The translations under genes and the position numbers were made by a program. From JAIYDJ01 sp031400505 (GTDB taxonomy: Bacteria > Pseudomonadota > Alphaproteobacteria > Rhodobacterales > Rhodobacteraceae), in assembly GCA_031400505.1 (NCBI GenBank), contig JANNPZ010000003.1:1-64000 (forward strand): DNA of 64,000 bases. Direction: 5' to 3'. The notes below the pieces were generated by a model, which saw nothing but the letters and a program-made list of their open reading frames with translations, had not been told where the DNA came from and made no database searches. How positions within the stretch are numbered: position 1 is the stretch's first letter; the number at the start of each line of letters is the position of its first letter. This document shows, one piece after another, positions 18,311 to 26,894 of this stretch.

Positions 18311-18988
18311 TCAGACCGGGAAGCCGATATTGCGGTAGCCATACTGCTCAAGAGTTTCGATCATTGTCGTCATTTTATGCTGGGTCAACGGATCGCCCTG
18401 TCCTTGCAGGTGAACGATCGGCCCGTAATGCAAACCATAGGCGCTGACCAGATCGCCAGACAAACGATAATTGACGCCAAGTGAGTCGTGAAATGCGGCA
18501 CCGATGTCGCGCATCGTTTGCATCGGATGGCGCAGGGCCCCTACTGTCGCCCCCAACACCAGTCGTATTGCCCCCAAGGCTGGCACCACCGAGGCAAGGT
18601 TCTGCGACGCGAGCAGTGCCACGCCGGGCGCATTGAACGACACGAACGGCAACCTGCGCCGATTGCCCACAGTCTGTGCAATCGCACCGCCAAGGGAATG
18701 CCCGGTTACAACCACTCCGTTGCCCGAAGCATGTTGCGCCACGAAATTCTCGGCTTCAGAAAACAAAGACGTGTTGATCCCCAAGCCGATCTTCAGATCC
18801 GCAACGACATCCATCTTGTCACTCGTGCCCTTGAAGGACACCACTGTTTCGCCGCCGCGCGAGAATGCCGCCGCTTGCAAACCGGAACCGTGGTTGGGCA
18901 GGAACGCCGTCCTTGCCCAACCGGAAACCGAGGGCTGGTCGTCATAAATCGCATTTGCCATAAGGCCATAGTCAAGAATACTCGGCAT
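18311..18988 (-). CDS. Class 3-type lipase (alpha/beta hydrolase)
   Basis: The protein has 225 residues. The nucleophile elbow GHSLGG (S98) is preceded by a typical lipase-3 strand pattern (VVVTGHSLGGAIAQTVG). VVSFKGTSDKMDVVADL at about 49-65 resembles the oxyanion and lid region. Asp and His candidates lie in SGDLVSAYG and QHKMTTM. GGAGATTTTT just upstream is a good ribosome site for the ATG. There is no signal peptide or membrane segment, so it is cytoplasmic or exported by another route. Because a type VI secretion locus lies about 12 kb away, an effector role is possible, but no immunity gene is adjacent. Confidence 0.75.
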   Translation of the reverse strand: MPSILDYGLMANAIYDDQPSVSGWARTAFLPNHGSGLQAAAFSRGGETVVSFKGTSDKMDVVADLKIGLGINTSLFSEAENFVAQHASGNGVVVTGHSLGGAIAQTVGNRRRLPFVSFNAPGVALLASQNLASVVPALGAIRLVLGATVGALRHPMQTMRDIGAAFHDSLGVNYRLSGDLVSAYGLHYGPIVHLQGQGDPLTQHKMTTMIETLEQYGYRNIGFPV

Positions 18989-19421
18989 AAAAATCTCCTC
19001 GCGTTGTCGTCAGGAATGGCCTTGCGCAGATCTTCTGATGGATGCGGACGGCCTGGCGCAGCATCTCAAAAGGGCGTTAATTTCAAGCGATGTTCGCCTG
19101 ATCCAGCCATTCGATCAAGGGGCTTTCGCATTGGCTTTCTACCATGCAATCCCGGGTGCCAGATGGAACGCCCGGGGGCGCCGGCCTTGCTCTTGGCTGC
19201 TCCCGCTTGGCATGACTGCCGTGTGGTGTTTACCAGTGAGCCTCGACGGCAGGCCAACCAGTGGCGTAACGTCAAGTCGATCAGGCTTCAGTGGTGGCAG
19301 ATCCGTGTTTGGCCCCGGCCGCAATCCCTGCGAAAGGACAGCGGCCGGAGGATCACAGGACAAAACAATTAAACCGCTCGAAATCGCGCCGGGGTCCGGG
19401 TGCTTTGCGGCCGGGTTTAAC
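18989..19421. other. Gene-poor gap between lipase and ahcY genes
   Basis: A 433-base gap between two minus-strand genes. Reading frames exist but have no family resemblance and look like chance openings of GC-rich DNA. It should contain the lipase promoter at its left end. No clear terminator with a T-run was found behind ahcY, although an inverted AAACC/GGTTT pair flanks GC-rich sequence near 19372-19420. Confidence 0.4.
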
Positions 19422-20822
19422 TCAATACCGATAGTGTTGCGACTTGAAGGGGCCATCAACCTTGACGCCGATGTAATCGGCCTGGTCCTTGCGCAGTTCC
19501 GTCAGTTTGACGCCGATCTTCTTCAGATGCAGGCGCGCGACCTTTTCATCCAGTTCTTTCGGCAAGATATAGACGCCCGGCGCATATTCGGCGCCTTTGG
19601 TCCACAGTTCGATCTGCGCCAGAACCTGATTGGTAAAGGACGCCGACATGACGAACGAAGGATGCCCCGTCGCGTTGCCCAGGTTCAGCAAACGGCCTTC
19701 GGACAGCAGGATGATGCGATTGCCGTTCGGCATCTCGATCATGTCCACCTGTTCCTTGATGTTGGTCCATTTGTGGTTCTTCAGCGCTGCGACTTGAATT
19801 TCATTGTCGAAATGGCCGATGTTGCCGACGATCGCCATGTCCTTCATCTCGCGGATATGCTCGATGCGGATCACGTCGCGGTTCCCGGTGGTGGTGATAA
19901 AGATGTCGGCGGATGCGACCACATCCTCCAGCAGCACCACTTCGAACCCGTCCATCGCAGCCTGCAGCGCGCAGATCGGATCAACTTCGGTGACCTTCAC
20001 GCGGGCCCCGGCACCTTGCAGCGACGCAGCCGAACCCTTGCCCACATCGCCATAACCGCAGACCACGGCGACCTTGCCGGCCATCATCGTGTCGGTCGCG
20101 CGGCGAATGCCGTCGACCAGCGATTCCTTGCAGCCGTATTTGTTGTCGAACTTGGACTTGGTCACGCTGTCATTGACGTTGATCGCCGGGAAGGGCAATT
20201 GGCCCTTCTTGTGCAATTCATAAAGCCGATGCACGCCAGTCGTGGTTTCTTCGGACACACCTTGAATCGCGGCACGCTGTGCGGTGAACCAACCGGGAGA
20301 GGCCTTGAGCCGCTTCTTGATCTGGTTAAACAGGCAAACCTCCTCGTCCGAGGTCGGGATCTCGATGATCTCTGTCTCGCCTGCTTCAACCCGCGCGCCG
20401 ATCAGCACATACATCGTTGCATCGCCGCCATCGTCGAGGATCATGTTGCACATGCCGCCAATCCCGCCAAACTGGAAGATGCGGTCGGTGTAGTCCCAGT
20501 AATCTTCCAGCGTTTCACCCTTGATGGCGAAAACCGGCGTCCCGCTGGCCGCGATGGCGGCGGCGGCGTGATCTTGCGTCGAGAAGATGTTGCACGAGGC
20601 CCAGCGGACATCCGCGCCCAAGGCCACCAGAGTTTCGATCAGCACCCCGGTCTGGATCGTCATGTGCAACGATCCTGAAATTCGCGCGCCTGCCAATGGC
20701 TTGCTTGCGCCGAACTCTTCACGGCAGGCCATCAAACCCGGCATTTCGGTTTCAGCGATCACCAGTTCCTTGCGACCAAATTCCGCCAGCGCGATATCGC
20801 GCACGATGTAGTCTTTTGCCAT
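19422..20822 (-). CDS. ahcY: S-adenosylhomocysteine hydrolase (adenosylhomocysteinase)
   Basis: The protein has 466 residues, the usual alphaproteobacterial length. It hydrolyses S-adenosylhomocysteine to adenosine and homocysteine, sustaining methylation (in phototrophic relatives, also bacteriochlorophyll synthesis). Family marks: SLHMTIQTGVLIETL near the N-terminus, DNKYGCKESLVDGIRR, the NAD-binding loop VCGYGDVGKG, and the invariant C-terminal end DGPFKSQHYRY. The start has GGAGAATG-type spacing. In Rhodobacter capsulatus ahcY belongs to the reg/hvr redox neighbourhood; here that locus begins 1.2 kb away. Identification is certain. Confidence 0.98.
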   Translation of the reverse strand: MAKDYIVRDIALAEFGRKELVIAETEMPGLMACREEFGASKPLAGARISGSLHMTIQTGVLIETLVALGADVRWASCNIFSTQDHAAAAIAASGTPVFAIKGETLEDYWDYTDRIFQFGGIGGMCNMILDDGGDATMYVLIGARVEAGETEIIEIPTSDEEVCLFNQIKKRLKASPGWFTAQRAAIQGVSEETTTGVHRLYELHKKGQLPFPAINVNDSVTKSKFDNKYGCKESLVDGIRRATDTMMAGKVAVVCGYGDVGKGSAASLQGAGARVKVTEVDPICALQAAMDGFEVVLLEDVVASADIFITTTGNRDVIRIEHIREMKDMAIVGNIGHFDNEIQVAALKNHKWTNIKEQVDMIEMPNGNRIILLSEGRLLNLGNATGHPSFVMSASFTNQVLAQIELWTKGAEYAPGVYILPKELDEKVARLHLKKIGVKLTELRKDQADYIGVKVDGPFKSQHYRY

Positions 20823-20904
20823 CGGTCATTCTCCTACCATCCGTTTGGCGTTGCGCATATCATTGGCAGGGTTGCGAGACAATTGCCACGCCTGGGCCTT
20901 TGGC

Positions 20905-20931
20905 GGGGATGCGCAAAAGCCGCATCACCCC
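20905..20931. other. Hairpin in the ahcY upstream region
   Basis: GGGGATGCG and CGCATC-a-CCCC form a ten-pair stem with a single bulged base and a 7-base loop, 82-109 bases upstream of the ahcY start. No T-run follows on either strand. It could be a leader structure or a weak terminator. The conserved core of known S-adenosylhomocysteine riboswitches was not recognised. Confidence 0.35.
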
Positions 20932-21032
20932 ACGAGCCCGGATCCGAAGTGCTGTGATCTGGGTAGGATCAAGGCGGCCCCTGCTGATACGTGACCTGAC
21001 ATACGCACTGCGCAAGTTGCAGAAGACATTCC

Positions 21033-21233
21033 ATGAACGCGCCGGAAACGACAAAGGCCGCCGTCGCTACCCGCATTGCGTCGGCGCGAGAGACACAGGG
21101 CGAGGCCCAGGCGTTTTCCAGCGTGGGCAAGGTCACCACGCATATCAGCCGGGTCAGTCTTGACAACATCAGCGTAATCTTCGACCGGATGAAGGCAGGC
21201 CACTTCGACGGCAGCATCGTACGGCGCATCTGA
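21033..21233 (+). pseudogene. C-terminal remnant of a zinc-dependent alcohol dehydrogenase (AdhP-like)
   Basis: This is a 66-codon open frame. Residues 21-64 align by eye with the last helix-strand of AdhP-type medium-chain dehydrogenases: EAQAFSSVGKV, then RVSLDNISVIFDRMKAGHFDGSIV, as in family ends of the form EAL.FA..GKV....L..IN.IF..M..G.I.GR.V. The N-terminal 290 residues, with the zinc ligands and NAD fold, are absent. It is probably a deletion remnant between ahcY and the HD gene. Expression as a small protein cannot be excluded. Confidence 0.55.
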
Positions 21234-21288
21234 GGCTTGAGAAGTCCGCGCCGTCCCGGCATGTTTGCCCCGGAACCGGGGGGCAGGC

Positions 21289-21888
21289 ATGGCAAAGGTG
21301 GCGCGGGCGTGGCAACGCATGCTGTCGGGGCGCAGGCTCGATCTGCTGGACCCCACACCGATGGACATCGAGATCGAGGATATCGCCCACGGCTTGGCCT
21401 TTGTCGCGCGGTGGAACGGTCAGACGCGGGGTGATTGGCCATACTCGGTCGCAGAACATTCGTTGCTGGTGGTCGAAATTTTTGCCCGTCTGTCGCCCGT
21501 GCAACCTGCGCGGTGGCATTTGGCGGCACTTTTGCATGATGCCCCGGAATATGTGATCGGCGACATGATCAGCCCGGTCAAAGCCGCCGTCGGCCCCGCC
21601 TATGGCGAGATGGACGCCCGGCTGGCCGCAGCCGTTCATCTGCGGTTCGGGCTACCTGCGGTCCTGCCTGTTGCCGTCAAGAAGGCTATCAAGGCTGCGG
21701 ACCGGATCTCGGCCTGGCTGGAAGCGGTGCAAATCGCCGGATTTTCTGACGTCGAGGCGGATCGTTTGTTTGGCAAGCCCGACGCGAAGCTGTTGACGGG
21801 GCTTGAAATCCGTTTGAGGCCGCCTGCCGTGGTTCGGGCTGATTTCGTGGCGCGGCACGCAGATTTGATGGCCGCCAGCACCGGTTGA
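21289..21888 (+). CDS. HD-domain phosphohydrolase (YfbR-like)
   Basis: The protein has 199 residues. It carries the metal-dependent HD pattern: SVAEHSLLV (first His), LLHDAPEYVIGD (HD pair plus acid) and ADRISAWLEA (distal Asp). Such proteins are often 5'-deoxynucleotidases or other nucleotide phosphohydrolases; the exact substrate is not readable. I prefer the ATG at 21289 over one eight codons upstream because the family N-terminus is RAWQRMLSGRRLDLLDPTP. It is found near the reg locus in related genomes. Confidence 0.8.
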   Translation: MAKVARAWQRMLSGRRLDLLDPTPMDIEIEDIAHGLAFVARWNGQTRGDWPYSVAEHSLLVVEIFARLSPVQPARWHLAALLHDAPEYVIGDMISPVKAAVGPAYGEMDARLAAAVHLRFGLPAVLPVAVKKAIKAADRISAWLEAVQIAGFSDVEADRLFGKPDAKLLTGLEIRLRPPAVVRADFVARHADLMAASTG

Positions 21889-22042
21889 GTTGAATGCGTC
21901 GGATAGAACGCACAGTCGGGATCGGTCTATTGCGGTGCGCCAGGCGCGAGATTTGTTCGTCGCGCGCTTTGTGTCGTCGCATCGCGGACCGCATCGATCT
22001 GCGGTCCGGAAGTTTTCAGTCTGACATGTCGCGAAGGCCGGG

Positions 22043-22360
22043 TCAGATCGCGAGGTCTTCAGGTTTTTTGCCAGCCTTCATTGCAGCATCAAACCACCGG
22101 GGTTTGCGGCCGCGGCCCGACCATGTTTCCTTGCTGTCAGCCGGGTTCGCATATTTCGGAACGGCCGGGGTCCGCTTGCGAATTGGTGTCGGTGCGCCGG
22201 TCAATTCAGCCAGGGTATAGCCCAGCGCACGAGCCCTTTCTTCAACTTCGGCAAGGGCTTCCTTCTTCTTGCGGTCTTCGAAAGTCACAATCGCCTTCGC
22301 CAACTGGGATTGAAGGTCGCGTAGTTCTTTTAGCGACAGGCTGTTGATGTTCAAGTCCAC
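22043..22360 (-). CDS. hvrA: H-NS family regulator HvrA
   Basis: The protein has 105 residues. It has an N-terminal coiled-coil (SLKELRDLQSQLAKAIVTFEDRKKK) and the C-terminal H-NS DNA-binding core TWSGRGRKPRWF. HvrA in Rhodobacter activates photosystem genes in dim light and modulates nitrogen-fixation genes. Upstream in-frame ATGs exist, but the GTG at 22360 is preceded by AAGGAC at 6-7 bases and gives the family length, so I use it. It follows regA on the same strand with a 68-base gap. Confidence 0.9.
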   Translation of the reverse strand: MDLNINSLSLKELRDLQSQLAKAIVTFEDRKKKEALAEVEERARALGYTLAELTGAPTPIRKRTPAVPKYANPADSKETWSGRGRKPRWFDAAMKAGKKPEDLAI

Positions 22361-22428
22361 ATTGAAGTCCTTTTTTTGATTTTGCCAACCCTTTGTAATC
22401 CGGTTTGACTTGTCAATCAAGAACCCTG

Positions 22429-22983
22429 CTATTTCGGGCCGCGCTTGGCCAGAATCCGCTGAAGCGTGCGCCGGTGCATCGAAAGTCGACGCGCAGTTTC
22501 CGAGACGTTGCGCTCGCACATCTCGTAAACCCGCTGAATATGCTCCCATCGAACGCGGTCCGCCGACATCGGGTTTTCAGGTGGCAAAGGCAGGTTTTCA
22601 CTGTGTTGCAGCAATGCATGCATGACGTCATTCGCATCGGCGGGCTTTGAAAGGTAATCGGTCGCGCCAATCTTTACCGCCGCCACAGCGGTTGCAATCG
22701 CCCCGTAACCGGTCAAGACCACGATCCGGCAATCGGGGCGATGTTCGCGCAACGACTCTACGACATCCAGCCCGTTGCCATCTTCCAACCGCAGGTCGAT
22801 CACGGCATAGGCCGGCGGGCGCGTCGTGGCAATCAGCCGACCCGCCGCAACGCTTTCTGCGGTTTCAGGCAAAAACCCGCGCTTTTCCATAGCTTTGGCC
22901 AGACGTTTTACAAAGGGCTCGTCGTCATCGACCAGCAACAGGGTCCGATCAGGACCAATGCCGCCGTGCAGCTCTTCGTTCAT
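22429..22983 (-). CDS. regA: Redox response regulator RegA (PrrA/ActR)
   Basis: The protein has 184 residues, exactly the length of Rhodobacter RegA. The receiver domain has the acidic triad (D19-D21), phospho-acceptor D63 (VIDLRLEDG), T/K positions (LTGYGA, LSKPAD), a Pro linker (LPLPPENP) and the Fis-type HTH (CERNVSETARRLSMHRRTLQRILAKRGP), which is nearly invariant in the family. Phosphorylated by RegB, it controls photosynthesis, respiration, carbon and nitrogen fixation genes in response to redox state. It lies between senC and hvrA and is transcribed away from regB. Confidence 0.98.
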   Translation of the reverse strand: MNEELHGGIGPDRTLLLVDDDEPFVKRLAKAMEKRGFLPETAESVAAGRLIATTRPPAYAVIDLRLEDGNGLDVVESLREHRPDCRIVVLTGYGAIATAVAAVKIGATDYLSKPADANDVMHALLQHSENLPLPPENPMSADRVRWEHIQRVYEMCERNVSETARRLSMHRRTLQRILAKRGPK

Positions 22984-23051
22984 GGGTTTTTCCTTTTTTC
23001 CGGTTCAAACTCAAACCTAGGTCGCAACCAGCCCAAGGTCAAACGGACCGG

Positions 23052-23666
23052 TCATTGCGCCTTGGCGAAACAGGCTACGCGGTCGGCAATTTCACTTGGC
23101 GTGGACTCGCGACGAAAGAAATCAACGAACCCGACTTCGGGTAAAACCATATAGGTGAAGGTCGAATGATCCATCAGGTAATATTCGTCACCGGTTTCCT
23201 GTTTCTTGAAATAGGTGCGATAAGCCATTGAAGCCGCCTTGATCTGTTCCGGGGAGCCCGTCAGGCCAATCATCGCGGGGTGCAGGTTTTCGGTGAACTC
23301 ACGCATCACCTCTGGTGTGTCGCGCTCGGGGTCGATCGAGATGAAGATCGGGGTCACGTCGTGCCCGCGACTTTGCAACAGGTCCACTGCTTCGGCGTTT
23401 CTGGCATTGTCCAGTGGGCAGACATCGGGGCAAAACGTGTAGCCGAAGTAGACAAGCGAAGGTTTGGTGATGACCTGCGTGTCAGTGACGGCTGCGCCAT
23501 TTTCATCGACAAGCGTAAATGCGCCGCCAATGTCGCCGCCGCCGATGGTGCCGCCTCGGCATTGCGCGAATTGGTCAACCGGGCGCGCGGCGTAAAGTGA
23601 ATAGCCCGTCCATCCTAGCAGCGCTGCAACGGCAGCGACGGCGATCCCGGCATAAAGTTTTGTCAT
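23052..23666 (-). CDS. senC: SCO1/SenC (PrrC) copper chaperone
   Basis: The protein has 204 residues. It is anchored by an N-terminal membrane segment (YAGIAVAAVAALLGWTGYSL). The SCO/thioredoxin-like domain has the copper motif GYTFCPDVC (C79, C83), and the third ligand His is in MDHSTFTYMV. It delivers copper to cytochrome oxidase and, in Rhodobacter, influences RegB signalling. An in-frame ATG 19 codons upstream is unlikely, because AAGGGG lies before the ATG at 23666. It is divergent from regB across a 94-base promoter region and upstream of regA. Confidence 0.96.
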   Translation of the reverse strand: MTKLYAGIAVAAVAALLGWTGYSLYAARPVDQFAQCRGGTIGGGDIGGAFTLVDENGAAVTDTQVITKPSLVYFGYTFCPDVCPLDNARNAEAVDLLQSRGHDVTPIFISIDPERDTPEVMREFTENLHPAMIGLTGSPEQIKAASMAYRTYFKKQETGDEYYLMDHSTFTYMVLPEVGFVDFFRRESTPSEIADRVACFAKAQ

Positions 23667-23760
23667 CTCGTTACCCCTTGTCCCTGATCTTGCATTGATC
23701 AACCAGAACGCCACAACTATCAATGCGGGGTGTGCACCTCACACGATCACAAGGCCTTGC

Positions 23761-25149
23761 ATGACGTCTTTGAACATTCCTGGCACGTTCGGGGTCGAAC
23801 GCACCGATTGGGTGCGGTTGCGCACGCTGATTGCTTTGCGGTGGATGGCGGTTGCGGGACAGCTATTGGCAATCCTCGTCGGCGACCAGTTGATCGGTTT
23901 GCAACTGCCGCTGGGCTTGTGTCTGCTGGCGGTCGGCGCATCGATCATCGCCAACCTGATCGCAACATTCATGTTTCCGGTGAACCGACGTCTGTTGGAA
24001 ACCGAAGCGATGCTGACATTGCTGTTCGATCTGTCTCAATTGTCGTTCCTGCTTTATCTTACCGGTGGTTTGACCAATCCCTTTGCCCTGCTGATCCTTG
24101 CGCCCGTCACCATTTCCGCCTCTGCCCTGCGTTTGCGCACAACACTTCTGCTGGGCGTTGTGGCGATTTTCCTTGTGACCGTCGCTGCCCTGATGAAGGT
24201 GCCGCTGCGGCTCTTGGACGGCACCGTTCTGTCGGTGCCACCGTTGTTCGAATTCGGCTTCTGGTTGTCGATTGTTATCGGCATCGTGTTTCTGGGTGTC
24301 TATTCGCGCCGGGTTGCGACGGAAATCCGCACCATGTCTGATGCGTTGCTGGCCACGCAAATGGCGCTGGCTCGTGAACAGAAGCTGACCGATCTGGGGG
24401 GGGTCGTCGCCGCCGCCGCGCATGAGTTGGGAACCCCGCTTGCGACCATCAAACTGGTCAGTACCGAAATGGTTGACGAATTGTCGGCCTGGCCCGGTCT
24501 GCAAGACGACGCCCGCCTGATCCGGGAACAAGCTGATCGGTGCCGGGATATTCTGCGCTCGATGGGGCGGGCCGGCAAAGACGATCTGCACATGCGAAAG
24601 GCCCCTCTTGCTGCCATTTTGGCCGAGGCAGCAGAACCGCATCGCGCGCGGGGAAAGACGCTGGTTTTTACAGACATCGAAGATCCCAAAGGCACATCCC
24701 GAGCCGCCGAGATCCTGCGGCGTCCCGAATTGATCCATGGTTTGCGCAACCTTATCCAGAATGCGGTGGATTTCGCGCAAAGAACTGTCTGGGTTGATGC
24801 CAAATGGAGTGACGCCCATGTCACGATCAGGATTGTCGATGACGGCGAAGGTTTTGCCCCGCAGATGATCGGGCGGATCGGCGATCCGTTCTTGCGTTTT
24901 CGCCGAGCGCAACAGGATCTGGACCGGCGTCCGGACTACGAAGGCATGGGGCTTGGTTTGTTCATTGCCAAGACTTTGCTGGAACGCACCGGGGCGGAGC
25001 TTACCTTTGCCAATGCAGTCGATCCATTCCTGAAATCCGGCGATCGGCATGAACGCTGTGGTGCAGTCGTCGAGGTTTCCTGGCCTCGTGCCGCACTTTT
25101 GGCACCTGCAGACGCTGGTCAGGGGCAGAATGCGCAGATCGTAATCTGA
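23761..25149 (+). CDS. regB: Redox sensor histidine kinase RegB (PrrB/ActS)
   Basis: The protein has 462 residues. Six membrane segments occupy residues 25-180. The ubiquinone-binding heptapeptide GGLTNPF is at 102-108. The H-box AAAAHELGTPLATIK has H221, and the redox-active Cys is C261 in DRCRDILRSMGRAGKDDLH. The N, G1 and G2 ATP-binding boxes follow (NLIQNAVDFA, DDGEGF, GMGLGLFIAK). All RegB signature residues are present, each four positions earlier than in R. capsulatus. I chose ATG 23761; a start 22 codons upstream lacks family support. It is divergent from senC-regA-hvrA. Confidence 0.98.
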   Translation: MTSLNIPGTFGVERTDWVRLRTLIALRWMAVAGQLLAILVGDQLIGLQLPLGLCLLAVGASIIANLIATFMFPVNRRLLETEAMLTLLFDLSQLSFLLYLTGGLTNPFALLILAPVTISASALRLRTTLLLGVVAIFLVTVAALMKVPLRLLDGTVLSVPPLFEFGFWLSIVIGIVFLGVYSRRVATEIRTMSDALLATQMALAREQKLTDLGGVVAAAAHELGTPLATIKLVSTEMVDELSAWPGLQDDARLIREQADRCRDILRSMGRAGKDDLHMRKAPLAAILAEAAEPHRARGKTLVFTDIEDPKGTSRAAEILRRPELIHGLRNLIQNAVDFAQRTVWVDAKWSDAHVTIRIVDDGEGFAPQMIGRIGDPFLRFRRAQQDLDRRPDYEGMGLGLFIAKTLLERTGAELTFANAVDPFLKSGDRHERCGAVVEVSWPRAALLAPADAGQGQNAQIVI

Positions 25150-25204
25150 TCAGACGTCATTCTTGCCACAAATTTGACTAGTTTTCTTGCACTCTCGCAA
25201 AGGA

Positions 25205-25220
25205 TTAACACCTTATTAAC
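25205..25220. promoter_or_regulatory. Perfect CtrA-type box upstream of the DivL-like gene
   Basis: TTAA at 25205-25208, seven bases (CACCTTA), TTAA at 25216-25219, then C. This matches the alphaproteobacterial CtrA consensus TTAA-N7-TTAAC without mismatch. It lies 47 bases before the start of the PAS-domain gene, a promoter-proximal place. Confidence 0.7.
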
Positions 25221-25266
25221 GAACTCGTCTTCAAGTTGCGAAGGGACGTAGCAAAGCGAGCGGCGC

Positions 25267-26841
25267 ATGCAGATCGACTGGATAATGTCGGTGGGAATCG
25301 TTCTGACCTCCATTCTGGCGGCGGCGGGGGGTCTTTTGGTGGTTTCTGCCCTTCCAGGGGGCAAAGCGGGGCAGGCTGGCAGCATCTTTGCTGAAACCGG
25401 GCAAGGGACAGTGTTCCTGTTTGATGGTGACGTCCTGATCGATGCGACACCGGGTGCAAGGGCGTTGCTGGCAATCAGCCACAACCGCGGCGCGCCTTGG
25501 GCAAAACTGATGGCCTATCTTGCGCCGCATTTTCCGGATCTTGAGCAAAAGCTGCTTCGCCTCTCCCAAGAAGGTTCGATCATCCTCACCTCTGCACCGG
25601 ATTTCGGGCAACCCTTCATTTTGCATGCGGAACATCGGGGTGGCCTGGCGCGTTTGGTGTTGCGCGATCCCGATGCCAAAGACATCGCGCCCGGACATGA
25701 TCCGATGACCCAGCGCGCATTGAACGAAGAATTGGACCTGTTGCGGAAAACCGTGGCCATAGCCCCGGTCCTGATGTGGCGCGAGCGTGACGACGCCGAG
25801 GTGGTCTGGGCGAATGCGGCCTACATGTCGCGCGTGGCAGAACAACTCGCCCCGGGAAAAGATCTGTGCTGGCCGCTGCCCCGGCTCTTCGACCGAACGG
25901 CGGCAACGCAAGGGGCCACAGGCCAACGTCAGCGACTGGCGCTGCCGAGCGGTGCCGCCGCGTGGTTCGAATTGGTCAGTTTTGCCGAAGGCACGGGCCG
26001 GCTGGTGTTTGCCGTGCCAAACGACGCTGCCGTTCAGGCAGAAGGCGCGTTGCGCGACTTCATGCAGACTTTGACCAAGACATTTGCGCATCTTCCGATC
26101 GGCCTCGCGATTTTCGATCAGGCGCGACAGCTGCAGTTGTTCAATCCTGCTTTGCTGGACCTGACGGGTTTGCCTGTCGACTTTTTGTCGATGCGACCGT
26201 CCTTGCTGTCGGTTCTGGACGCAATGCGCGACCGGGCAATGATCCCCGAACCCAAGGACTATCGCAACTGGCGCCGCCAGATGATCGACATGGAAAGGGC
26301 CGCTGCATCAGGCATCTATGAAGAAACATGGAGCCTGCCAGGTGGTCAGACCTATCGCGTTATCGGGCGGCCTCACCCGAATGGCGCGATTGCGCTGATG
26401 ATCGAAGACATCTCGAACGAAATGTTGCGCACCCGGCGCTATCGGGCCGATCTGGAGCTGGGGCAATCGGTTGTTGACGAAATCGACGAGGCCATTGCCG
26501 TCTTTTCAGAGGCGGGGGTGCTTGTCATGTCGAACGCCGCCTATGCCGGAACCTGGGGGCACGACCCCGCTGCAGGTCTGGGCGAAAGTAGCGTTCGCAG
26601 CCTGTGCAACCATTGGCGCGCCCTGAGCGCGCCCAGCCCGATCTGGAACGAGATCGAAGATTTCGCGGCAAATCCGAAGGATCGCCGCGCCTGGTCTGCC
26701 GAAGTGCGGCTGCTGGATGGCCGGTTGCTTGACTGCCGCATTGCGCCTTTGGCAGGTGGGGCCACGCTCGCAACTTTCCGGACCGCCCGGTCCGGAGAAG
26801 TCGCGCCACCAAGGATCGCCAGTGCCCTGAAAAGCGCCTGA
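25267..26841 (+). CDS. divL: Membrane-anchored PAS-domain signalling protein, DivL-like without kinase domain
   Basis: The protein has 524 residues. It has one N-terminal membrane segment (residues 6-27), a region of poorly conserved PAS-like folds to about 260, then a clear PAS_7-type domain (HLPIGLAIFDQARQLQLFNPAL) and another PAS unit (AIAVFSEAGVLVMSNAAYA). The chain stops shortly after, so no DHp helix and no HATPase domain are present. In Rhodobacter a PAS protein named DivL without a kinase core acts on the CckA-ChpT-CtrA phosphorelay. This gene fits that by architecture and by a perfect CtrA box just upstream. The symbol is an inference from architecture. Confidence 0.7.
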   Translation: MQIDWIMSVGIVLTSILAAAGGLLVVSALPGGKAGQAGSIFAETGQGTVFLFDGDVLIDATPGARALLAISHNRGAPWAKLMAYLAPHFPDLEQKLLRLSQEGSIILTSAPDFGQPFILHAEHRGGLARLVLRDPDAKDIAPGHDPMTQRALNEELDLLRKTVAIAPVLMWRERDDAEVVWANAAYMSRVAEQLAPGKDLCWPLPRLFDRTAATQGATGQRQRLALPSGAAAWFELVSFAEGTGRLVFAVPNDAAVQAEGALRDFMQTLTKTFAHLPIGLAIFDQARQLQLFNPALLDLTGLPVDFLSMRPSLLSVLDAMRDRAMIPEPKDYRNWRRQMIDMERAAASGIYEETWSLPGGQTYRVIGRPHPNGAIALMIEDISNEMLRTRRYRADLELGQSVVDEIDEAIAVFSEAGVLVMSNAAYAGTWGHDPAAGLGESSVRSLCNHWRALSAPSPIWNEIEDFAANPKDRRAWSAEVRLLDGRLLDCRIAPLAGGATLATFRTARSGEVAPPRIASALKSA

Positions 26842-26894
26842 GCAAACATGTGACCGGACCTTGCGGCGGCGCGGGCGCGCGGTAGTGTCGGCGC

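Noticed and set aside
19038..20678. Long plus-strand reading frame opposite ahcY
   Set aside because: It is the antisense of a certain gene in GC-rich DNA, has no ribosome site and no family resemblance.
20823..20960. Possible S-adenosylhomocysteine riboswitch before ahcY
   Set aside because: Only a plain bulged hairpin was found; the conserved core pairing and loop bases of the known SAH riboswitch were not seen. A covariance-model search would decide.
23690..23706. TTGATCAA in the regB-senC gap as an FNR box
   Set aside because: The half-sites lack the four-base spacer of FNR boxes; it is only a short palindrome.
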